A stretch of DNA of 35,413 nucleotides from Desulfobacterales bacterium (lineage in GTDB: Bacteria; Desulfobacterota; Desulfobacteria; Desulfobacterales; JAAELO01). Each line of letters opens with the position of its first letter. Positions within the stretch are counted from its first letter, which is position 1. A program made the translations under genes and the position numbers. The notes under the pieces were generated by a model. That model was not told the DNA's origin, did not search any database, and saw only the letters and a program-made list of their open reading frames with translations. Of the stretch, positions 7,765-14,715 are shown piece by piece. The stretch lies in the NCBI GenBank assembly GCA_024226555.1, contig JAAELO010000902.1:1-35413 (forward strand). The letters are read 5' to 3'.

Positions 7765-8733
7765 ATGAGTGCAGATATTCTCCTTTTAATAGATACAATA
7801 GAAGACAAATTATCATCAGGCTATTATGATCTGATAGGTATTTTAAATCATTTTGATCAAGATGCTATTAAATCAAAAATGATAATTTCAAGTAGGAACA
7901 AAATCCTACCCCAGGTGCCTGAGAATAAATGTCACGATCTTGATATTCTCAATGTATTAAATGACAAGTTTAAACACCCAATCCCGCAAGCTTTTTCAAA
8001 GGAAATTTTAAGTAGACTTAATGGCGTTAAACCCAAATACATCTGCCTGCCTCATAATATGAGAGGTTGTCAGATAGCCGCTGATTTAGCAATTAACCTG
8101 AACACTTCCGTGGTTTCAGGGGTGGATGCTTTAATTCAAAAAGACGATCAGGTTCTATTAAAAAAAAGTGTGATGAATGGAAAGTGGATTACAGAAACAG
8201 CTCCTCTTAATTATCCTGTAATTTTCACAATTAATCAGGGTGCCTTTTCAGCACAAGAAGATATTTATATTGATATAGATGAAGATATAATTTCCTATGA
8301 AGAAATTGAAATAAGTGATGATAGTTATACCTCATTAAATATTTCTTCAATGGATGATGATAACAGCTCTATAGAAGATGCTGAGGTTGTGATTGGTGCT
8401 GGAAGGGGCGCAGAAGATGAAGATGTTATTGAGCTGATACATGAATTTGCAAAGTTTTTTAAGAATGGTGGAGTTGGTGCATCAAGACCATTATGTGATG
8501 CCGGAATATTTCCATACTCTCATCAGATTGGTGAAACAGGGAAAGTTATATCTCCAAAACTTTATATTGCCTGCGGAGTTTCAGGATCAAACCAGCATAT
8601 TGCAGGAGTAAGACAGGCTCAGGAAATTATAGCAATTAACAAAGATCCCCAGGCAGCTATTTTCCAGATTGCAGACATAGGAGTTGTTGCTTCTCTCGAA
8701 GAATTTCTTCCGATACTTTTAGGGGCTTTGTAA
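7765..8733 (+). CDS. etfA: electron transfer flavoprotein subunit alpha
   Basis: A 322-residue ETF alpha subunit (FixB family). The C-terminal FAD domain is well preserved: VIGAGRGAEDED, GGVGASRPLCDAGIFPYSHQIGETGKVISPKLYIACGVSGSNQHIAGV (the signature containing the FAD-binding Arg, Ser and Gln-His) and INKDPQAAIFQIADIGVVASLEEFLP. The N-terminal half is more variable, with an acidic stretch (IDIDEDIISYEEIEISDD) near residues 170-190. It follows etfB after a 142-base gap filled by a repeat. Its TAA stop lies within the end of a second kind of inverted repeat (8727-8872). Confidence 0.95.
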   Translation: MSADILLLIDTIEDKLSSGYYDLIGILNHFDQDAIKSKMIISSRNKILPQVPENKCHDLDILNVLNDKFKHPIPQAFSKEILSRLNGVKPKYICLPHNMRGCQIAADLAINLNTSVVSGVDALIQKDDQVLLKKSVMNGKWITETAPLNYPVIFTINQGAFSAQEDIYIDIDEDIISYEEIEISDDSYTSLNISSMDDDNSSIEDAEVVIGAGRGAEDEDVIELIHEFAKFFKNGGVGASRPLCDAGIFPYSHQIGETGKVISPKLYIACGVSGSNQHIAGVRQAQEIIAINKDPQAAIFQIADIGVVASLEEFLPILLGAL

Positions 8734-8872
8734 AATTCTCCATTTTCTTCGTTATAACTTTCTGTCAATTTCTCAACGTATTGGAAATACGACCCGTTTC
8801 TAACAAATATTTTTAACGCAGTAAGGAGAGAAAAGCGTATTTTTTTCTCTCGTACTGGAGGAATTTTACAAA
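8727..8872. repeat. inverted-repeat element, family 2 (about 146 bp)
   Basis: The left end TTTGTAAAATTC-TCCA (8727-8742) and the right end TGGAGGAATTTTACAAA (8856-8872) are inverted copies with a one-base difference. The interior has no reading frame and includes GTAAGGAGAGAAAAGCGTA. The etfA stop codon is part of the left arm. Only one copy was found here. It lies between convergent genes and may end transcription. Confidence 0.65.
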
Positions 8873-8879
8873 GACACCT

Positions 8880-9926
8880 TTAATTCCGTCCGAATATGCG
8901 CTTTCTGTTGTATCTATAGAATCCTGATTTTTCTTCAATTGCTATGGTATTGGCCTCATATTTGAAATACTTCTCCCTTAATTCATTTAACTGAACATCA
9001 AGATCATCGCCATCATATGTCTTAGCTAAAGCATCTCTCTCTTTCATATAATTCAAACCATTTTCCCAGCGCTTTTCCCGCTTAAGGTCTCTTTTCGCCA
9101 TCACCTCTATCTCTTGCTGATTATAACCTATCTCTTTTCTGATCTCGTTTAGCTTATCTAACCTATCATCCTGATTTAAACCCAACAGCTCTTTTTGTAC
9201 TGAGTTCATATTAAAAAAAGATGTGGCAAGATTATATTTTCTGTTTGTTAGGGTCTCTTTTTCAGTAGAGTACTCCTCATCCACAGTATTTTTAAAAATT
9301 TCAAGTTTCTCATCAATGGTATCTGTTGATTTATCAAGGATTGCAATTGTATCTCTAACAGTATCTATCTTAGATTCTTCAGACCATATTTTGGCTGCAT
9401 CATCACCAAAAAAACTTTTTCTGATATCTGACAGAGCCTGTTTAATCTCATCGTAATTCATCCCGGAAAAATTTTCACCAGTTGCAAGCCACTTATTATA
9501 TTCATCCATCTTGATTATTAATTTGAAAATTTTTTCTGCTTCATCTGGAAAAGCACCTTTTATAATTTTTTGGAAAAGTTTTTTCCAGTTCTCAGGATAG
9601 TGTTTTTTTATAAAGTTTCTAAACCTTATCAACTTTAGCTGATTTTTTATGTCCGAAATTGAAGAACCAAACTTAGCTTTTAAACTTTTAATGGAGATAT
9701 CTATAAATCCATCTTTATCTTCAAGAGCTTTTTTAAGTTCCTCTTTAGTAATTAGCATTGGCTGCTTATTATTTTTTCCTTTTTTTTTGGAATTCTTAAT
9801 TTCCTCTTTATGCTGCATTATGTCCTTGCCATTTATGCTTTTCTGGGGAGCCTTGTTTGAAAAGAAAAAAATACCAGCGTATAGAAGAGTCAGGGTGAAT
9901 AAAGCGCCTATTATTTTTAGTTTCAT
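8880..9926 (-). CDS. lipase-chaperone-like membrane-anchored protein
   Basis: A 348-residue protein with an N-terminal hydrophobic anchor (residues 5-22), a Lys-rich linker (25-60) and a long charged, helical remainder. Length, layout and several stretches (KALEDKDGFIDISIKSLKAKFGSS; IRKSFFGDDAAKIWSEESKIDT; LNEIRKEIG; LRKYFKYEANTIAIEEKSGFYR-like C-terminus) resemble lipase-specific foldases (Lif/LifO), which are anchored in the inner membrane and fold secreted lipases in the periplasm. The classical RxxFDY motif is not obvious. The gene next to it encodes an exported SGNH esterase, a sensible client but not the alpha/beta-hydrolase lipase type served by known Lif proteins. The call is tentative. 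Confidence 0.55.
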   Translation of the reverse strand: MKLKIIGALFTLTLLYAGIFFFSNKAPQKSINGKDIMQHKEEIKNSKKKGKNNKQPMLITKEELKKALEDKDGFIDISIKSLKAKFGSSISDIKNQLKLIRFRNFIKKHYPENWKKLFQKIIKGAFPDEAEKIFKLIIKMDEYNKWLATGENFSGMNYDEIKQALSDIRKSFFGDDAAKIWSEESKIDTVRDTIAILDKSTDTIDEKLEIFKNTVDEEYSTEKETLTNRKYNLATSFFNMNSVQKELLGLNQDDRLDKLNEIRKEIGYNQQEIEVMAKRDLKREKRWENGLNYMKERDALAKTYDGDDLDVQLNELREKYFKYEANTIAIEEKSGFYRYNRKRIFGRN

Positions 9927-9954
9927 ATCTTCATCTTTTTCTTAAAGGTTTATC

Positions 9955-9984
9955 AAAAAAAAGGGTACCAAATTACTGGTACCC
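9955..9984 (-). terminator. rho-independent terminator after the SGNH hydrolase gene
   Basis: Read on the minus strand, GGGTACC and GGTACCC form a 7-bp stem around an 8-base loop, followed directly by a run of eight T. It lies 12 bases after the SGNH hydrolase stop and before the chaperone-like gene, so the downstream gene probably has its own promoter or depends on read-through. Confidence 0.85.
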
Positions 9985-9995
9985 TCAAAAAAATT

Positions 9996-10727
9996 CTAAA
10001 TATCAATAACATTCCAGATCAAGCTTGCAAGAACTTTTGATCCTTCTTTTGTTGGATGTATACCATCAACAATTATATAACTGTTTTTAAAGCTGCTTCT
10101 TGGGTCGACGAATACACAGTTTACTGAAGCATTGGAACATGCCTGTGAAAGACGCTGGTTTCCATAATCAACTGCATCTGATAGTTTTGAAAGGTCTCCA
10201 AAAACACCAAATTTAGTATGGTAATATCCCTGATAAACAACCTGCTGAACATTATCCTGACCCATTTCATTAAGAAGATTGACAGCATCAACATAAAGAT
10301 CATCAATAAGATCTTTACACTGTTGTGAAAGATCTCCACACCACCAGTAATTACAGGTTTTACAATTGTATGGATCGAGTGCTATTGCAGGAAGAAGAAT
10401 ATCATTTCCACCTCCATCCATATAAACGACTCGTATATTAGGATTATCTGCCTTGGCTGTATCATACTGTTCCGGAATTGATGGTCCTAATATACCTCCA
10501 TTTAGCTGTGTTCCAGAGATTGCATAATGACGCCAGGTCTCCCCGGCCCAGCTGTGAAGGTAATCATAAATATCACCTGATAAAGCAAAGATTGAATCAC
10601 CGACATTTACAATTTCATTATTGTCGGCATTCCTTAATTGTGGGACACTCACCATATATCCGCATGCAAATATGAGTGATACTGAAAACAAAATCATCAA
10701 AAAACGAAACCGCTTTAATCCAGTCAT
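9996..10727 (-). CDS. SGNH/GDSL hydrolase lipoprotein
   Basis: A 243-residue esterase or lipase of the SGNH superfamily. The signal peptide ends in SLIFAC with Cys22 as the likely lipidated residue. Block I is VNVGDSIFAL with nucleophile Ser45 (GDS), block III is GGGND (Asn108) and block V is DGIHPT with Asp221 and His224. An oxyanion Gly comes from the SGTQLNGG stretch (71-78). Six Cys after the lipobox (122, 125, 130, 137, 197, 204) suggest disulfides in the periplasm or outer membrane. The natural ester substrate is unknown. A strong terminator follows; the lipase-chaperone-like gene is next on the same strand. Confidence 0.88.
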   Translation of the reverse strand: MTGLKRFRFLMILFSVSLIFACGYMVSVPQLRNADNNEIVNVGDSIFALSGDIYDYLHSWAGETWRHYAISGTQLNGGILGPSIPEQYDTAKADNPNIRVVYMDGGGNDILLPAIALDPYNCKTCNYWWCGDLSQQCKDLIDDLYVDAVNLLNEMGQDNVQQVVYQGYYHTKFGVFGDLSKLSDAVDYGNQRLSQACSNASVNCVFVDPRSSFKNSYIIVDGIHPTKEGSKVLASLIWNVIDI

Positions 10728-10791
10728 ACCATAACCTCCCCGTACATTTTAGTAAGTGATAAAATTCAAAAACAACAATAGCCTCTAAACA

Positions 10792-10810
10792 AAGGATCAT
10801 AACGATCCTT
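10792..10810. other. short hairpin in the SGNH upstream region
   Basis: AAGGATC (10792-10798) and GATCCTT (10804-10810) form a perfect 7-bp inverted repeat with a 5-base gap, 65 bases before the SGNH hydrolase start. It could be an operator or an RNA hairpin in the 5' UTR; nothing distinguishes these. Confidence 0.4.
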
Positions 10811-10933
10811 GTAAAACTTTTGGGTCTTACTCAATAGAAATTTTAAATAGGGATTTATCCTGCCTTCATTATTTTAAATACCAAATATTTGTATAAACAA
10901 ACAGCAAAAAAATCACATTAAGCTGTTATAATG

Positions 10934-11068
10934 ATTAAATAAATAATTTATATTTACAGTTAGCATTAATATCTGTCCCGCAATTTACTTGCAAACAAGG
11001 CGTTTGATAGTTTTTTTAAGAAATAATGAATATAGTTTTATAATAAAAATATAATTTATTTATTTAAT
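10934..11068. repeat. AT-rich long-armed inverted repeat in a gene-free stretch
   Basis: The region 10728-11246 has no gene. Within it, the 22-base arm 10934-10955 (starting ATTAAATAAATAATTTATA) is the reverse complement of 11047-11068 at 21 of 22 positions. A third, looser copy of the arm (AAATAAATAAATTATAT) lies near 11130. The 91-base interior is not a gene. It might be a decayed mobile element; no function can be assigned. Confidence 0.5.
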
Positions 11069-11246
11069 ATATTCTTGTTAGGATCTAACAGAATTTTAAT
11101 AAAAAAACAGATATGTGATTTAAAACAAAATAAATAAATTATATATTAGGGATTTTAGCAGAAAAAATTTTGCTTAATTTGCGGTAAATATTTTTCTACT
11201 AATAGAGCTCTAATAATCAAAATACAGGTATTGAAGTTTGCTGAAT

Positions 11247-12107
11247 CTAATCTGGAACACCAATATACTTCATATTAACTTTTCTGTATTTACCTCTGAT
11301 CTCTATAGGAAGGAAATTTAGCAGGCTGTTTGTTACAGGTATTTTAAAAGATTTTTTTCTAAGTAGTTTGTTAAGCTTTTCAATCAATTCTTTGCTCTCA
11401 TCATTATCATTACAAACAGCTCTAACAAACTTTATGTTTTGTGTGAAGTTGATTGGTAAAAAAAGAATTTTTTTCTGGTCTTCTTTATTTAATTTTTTGG
11501 CATTTATATAGAATGAAATGGGGTAATCGATCAAATAATCAACTCTTTTTGATAAGAGCATCTTTAATAAAGCTACCTGATCTATATCAACTCTTTGATA
11601 TAGATTATTTTGCTTTTTGTATTTATGTATCAGGTTATCAATATATTTTCCATATTGGCCACTTTTCATAATTCCGGCTTTAAGTTCCGTATCTTTTAAA
11701 ACTGTTTCTAAATAAACACCTTTTTCGCTCTTTCTAAATTTGAATGCTTCTGTTTTTAAAACAATAACACCTGCTGGAGGCATTATGAGTATCGGAGCTG
11801 AATATAATGTTTTCGAAAACTGATTCTTCGTAACTGCAAGACCAGGTGAGCAATAGATTCCGCTTTTTCGCCAGAAATGCATAATTCTGGGTATTGTTAC
11901 ATCATCTATTACTTCATGGGAAAATGAGTTTAAATTATTTATCATGATCTGCATAGCGATATCATTCATACCAGTCCCCTTCTGGGGGCCTGATAATATA
12001 TATGCAGGAGGATAGTTAATCGTCATCCAATGTGTAATTTTTTTTTCTGCATAAACTTGCGTAACAAGAAATGTTGATAGTAATAGAACAATTCTAAAAG
12101 ATTTCAT
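11247..12107 (-). CDS. periplasmic substrate-binding-protein-like protein (TIGR02285 type)
   Basis: A 286-residue protein with a clear signal peptide (residues 1-20, cut after VYA). The mature part begins KKITHWMTINYPPAYILSGPQKGTGMNDIAMQIM, typical of the two-lobed family-3 solute-binding fold found in TIGR02285 proteins. Other fold marks are YSAPILIMPPAGVIVLK and ALLKMLLSKRVDYLIDYPISFYI. No transporter genes are nearby, and proteins of this kind are often orphans. The ligand is unknown. It is a single gene flanked by AT-rich non-coding DNA on its 3' side and the GNAT remnant on its 5' side. Confidence 0.7.
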   Translation of the reverse strand: MKSFRIVLLLSTFLVTQVYAEKKITHWMTINYPPAYILSGPQKGTGMNDIAMQIMINNLNSFSHEVIDDVTIPRIMHFWRKSGIYCSPGLAVTKNQFSKTLYSAPILIMPPAGVIVLKTEAFKFRKSEKGVYLETVLKDTELKAGIMKSGQYGKYIDNLIHKYKKQNNLYQRVDIDQVALLKMLLSKRVDYLIDYPISFYINAKKLNKEDQKKILFLPINFTQNIKFVRAVCNDNDESKELIEKLNKLLRKKSFKIPVTNSLLNFLPIEIRGKYRKVNMKYIGVPD

Positions 12108-12188
12108 AACTTATGTTTTTTATTGGGTTTGATTATGATTTAATTCAGATATTATAACTTTTAAAAAATCAAAAAACAAGTGGGTTAT

Positions 12189-12559
12189 TTATTTCTGATA
12201 AGACATAACAGCAATATCATTTCGATATTCCCAACCTGTATTTTTCCAGAAATTTACTGCAACATTATTCTTAAAAAGAAAGAGGTGACCTTTTTTTATT
12301 CCTGCACTTTCCAGTCTATCAAGGGAACCTCTAATAACTAGAAATTTGATTGAAATACAAGGATGAGAAATAAATAACGAGCCGATTTTACAACAGTTTT
12401 TTATTTCGAATAACACAGTAGTTCAGTCAAAGAGCAGTTTTTAGAGACTCCCTACATAGCATCAATTGAATCGGCCTCACTTAAACCTACACCCTCACAG
12501 GATTCCCACAATGAGTATACTTCCTCATAATACTCAATTCCAAACGCCTTTATTTCCAT
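12189..12559 (-). pseudogene. GNAT family acetyltransferase, disrupted by a repeat element
   Basis: On the minus strand, the ATG at 12559 opens a natural GNAT N-terminus (MEIKAFGIEYYEEVYSLWES, then CEGVGLSEADSIDAM). It hits a TAG formed at the edge of the repeat element (12452-12454). Beyond the element, 12321 to 12189 encodes a GNAT C-terminus: DRLESAGIKKGHLFLFKNN, then VAVNFWKNTGWEYRNDIAVM. Together about 80 residues remain of a family of about 140-150. The central acetyl-CoA-binding part is gone and replaced by the 132-bp element, so insertion came with a deletion. A run of 75 codons ending here can be read but half of it is repeat sequence. Confidence 0.85.
12322..12453. repeat. inverted-repeat element, family 1, copy C (132 bp), inside the GNAT gene
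   Basis: The left end AGGGAACCTCTAATAACTAG and the right end TTTTTAGAGACTCCCT are imperfect inverted copies. The interior (GATTGAAATACAAGGATGAG, ATAACGAGCCGATTTTACAACAG, GTAGTTCAGTCAAA) matches copy B in the same orientation and copy D inverted. No protein is encoded, so any movement must depend on an enzyme supplied from elsewhere. Both flanks are GNAT coding sequence. Confidence 0.88.
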
Positions 12560-12698
12560 CAATCTATACCTTTTCTATGAATTGGTTATTATTTTAAATA
12601 CGAAAATTTCAATTGAATGTGAAGGATTTAATTTGAATATTTAATACTATTATTCTATTTCTTTTAGGTATTTAATTTGAATTTAAGGAGATCTTATA

Positions 12699-13997
12699 AT
12701 GATCTGGTCAAAACAGAAACTTATTGAAAAAGCTTTAAAATGTATTGATGACGAAGATATTAAGGGACTTGAACAAATATTTGAGAAAAAGCCAGACCCT
12801 TTTTTAGAGAATAAAGATGGAAAATCTATTTCGTCTGTTTTTATTTTTGATAAAAAAATGAGTGAATTTGTAACTTCATATGTTGCACTTTATGATCTGT
12901 CAAAAGAGATAACAGATGCTTATTATGCCATAGAGAATAAAGATATCAGATTATTAACGAAGATACTTGATGGTGGTTTGGATATTGACTCTGAGGACAG
13001 AACCGGAAGAGTTCTCCTACAAATTGCTTTTGAGCTTGAAAACTATGAAGCTGTGAAACTTATTCTTAACAGATCCCATATAATTAAAAATGAAAAAGAA
13101 GTCTTAAGAGTTGCTTTTGCAAAGGGAAATAGTTCTATTCTTCTAAAATTGCTTGAATTTATTGATCTTTCCAAAATTCTGGATGAAGAGTTTATTGATC
13201 GCTTACACTACCAGACCATATATAACAATAATATTGATGGGCTTTCTATTTTGCTCGATCACATAGATATTAAAAAGCAGGGCCCCGAGCTTTTTAATGA
13301 GGTTTTACGAAACAGTTCTTTAGATATGGTTAGATGTTATATCTCAAAAGGGGTTGATATGAATGGTGTTTTTGAAGACAAAACACCTTTAATGGCCCTT
13401 ACAGGTAAATTTTGCTATAAAGATGAAGATGTAGAAAAATCAATTAGAACAGCAACACTGCTCATTGAAAAAGGTGCTGATCCAACAATTAAAAGTTCTT
13501 TAGGCAAGAGAGCTGTTGATTATGCTTTTTCAGGAACAAATACCGGGCTTGGATATTTCTTAAGGGCATTCGATTTTGACATTGAATCCCATAAAAAAAT
13601 GTTAAAAGAAAAAAATATTCCGGAATCGGTGTATAAATATTATAAGGATAAAGGTGAAGTTCCTGAAATCAGTTGCCCAAACTCTTATGAGATGCGTAAC
13701 GCTAAGTTTTGCAATCTTTATGAATTAAGAGTTGGAAATGCTTTTATCTCTTCATGGCAATATCAAAATAATTATGACAGAGATGACCCAAATTTTAAAA
13801 ATGATGGGGATTATCATATTCCGGTAATTGAGTTTATTAAAGAACAACAGTCCCATGGCGCAAATGGAATTTTAATATGGATACCTGCTATCAAACAATT
13901 TGGTTGTTGTGATAATGATCATGGGGTAATAAGAATATTTAAAGATGTGAGCTTTGATATGATTGTTGATAAAGGCTGCTCAATTATTGGGTTGTGA
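12699..13997 (+). CDS. ankyrin-repeat protein, 3' end probably truncated
   Basis: A 432-residue protein with a strong RBS (AAGGAG) 9 bases before the ATG and no signal peptide. Ankyrin-like repeats run from about residue 10 to 290 (for example AIENKDIRLLTKILDGGLDI and DMVRCYISKGVDMNGVFEDK, then TPLMAL and ATLLIEKGADPTIKSSLGKR). After a linker comes a separate C-terminal domain of about 110 residues (NSYEMRNAKFCNLYELRVGN through ILIWIPAIKQFGCCDNDHGV). The last residues (KGCSIIGL) are read from DNA that in another frame encodes tRNA-dihydrouridine synthase, so the original C-terminus appears lost at a junction near 13970. Function unknown; ankyrin proteins with such tails may be toxin-immunity or interaction proteins. 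Confidence 0.8.
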   Translation: MIWSKQKLIEKALKCIDDEDIKGLEQIFEKKPDPFLENKDGKSISSVFIFDKKMSEFVTSYVALYDLSKEITDAYYAIENKDIRLLTKILDGGLDIDSEDRTGRVLLQIAFELENYEAVKLILNRSHIIKNEKEVLRVAFAKGNSSILLKLLEFIDLSKILDEEFIDRLHYQTIYNNNIDGLSILLDHIDIKKQGPELFNEVLRNSSLDMVRCYISKGVDMNGVFEDKTPLMALTGKFCYKDEDVEKSIRTATLLIEKGADPTIKSSLGKRAVDYAFSGTNTGLGYFLRAFDFDIESHKKMLKEKNIPESVYKYYKDKGEVPEISCPNSYEMRNAKFCNLYELRVGNAFISSWQYQNNYDRDDPNFKNDGDYHIPVIEFIKEQQSHGANGILIWIPAIKQFGCCDNDHGVIRIFKDVSFDMIVDKGCSIIGL

Positions 13998-14712
13998 CCC
14001 AAGAGTAATGGAAAAGATGTCAAAGAGTGATTATCTGGCCCGGTTTGATATTATAGATATTAATATGGGATGCCCTGTGCCAAATGTGTTTAAAAGTGGA
14101 AATGGCAGTGCACTCCTTGGGGATTTAAAAAAAGCATCCGCTATTATTAAAGGCTGCAAAAAAAGTGGTAAGGCAGTAACTGTCAAATTCCGTGTTGGTA
14201 TAAAAGAAGATGCAATGATTTCAGGGGAATTTGCAAAAATGTGCGAAGATTCCGGAGCGGATATGATTACTGTTCACGGTAGAAGCAGAAATATGATGTA
14301 TCAGGGGACTCCATATTTTGACCAGATAGAACAGGCAAAATCAGTTGTTGGAATACCTGTTATTGCAAATGGTGGTATTTTTTCCAAAGATGATGCTGAC
14401 AAAATGATGAATCTTACAGGAGCAGATGGCGTGATGATTGCCAGATACGGTCTTCAAAATCCATTTATATTCAGTGAGCTTACAAACAAAGAGATTAAAA
14501 AGAACAAGTATACTATAATATCTGAACAGATAGATTTAACAGCAAAATACTATGATGAGACATATACAATTTCCTATATTAAAAAGCTTGCTTCATACTG
14601 CATGAAGAAACGAAAAGGAACTAAGCAATTTAAAACAGAACTATTCAGATGTGGTAATATCACTGAATTGAAAGATATTATAAAAAAAATATTTTATGAG
14701 CAGGAAGATTAA
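13963..14712 (+). pseudogene. tRNA-dihydrouridine synthase, 5'-truncated
   Basis: The frame encodes a Dus-family flavoenzyme from the strand AAQLLGCDPRVME onward. The active-site motif DIIDINMGCPVP (catalytic Cys), KFRVG, ITVHGRSRNMMYQG, PVIANGGIFS and GADGVMIARYGLQNP (FMN phosphate site) are intact, as is the C-terminal helical domain. The first 70-75 residues, including the FMN-binding APMAGVTD segment, are missing. The same frame has a TGA at 13960-13962, so no upstream start is possible; only TTG codons at 13963 and 13966 could start it. The open frame is otherwise undamaged and the next gene starts 3 bases after its stop. It may still be translated, but it is probably not a normal Dus. 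Confidence 0.8.
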
Positions 14713-14715
14713 CTA

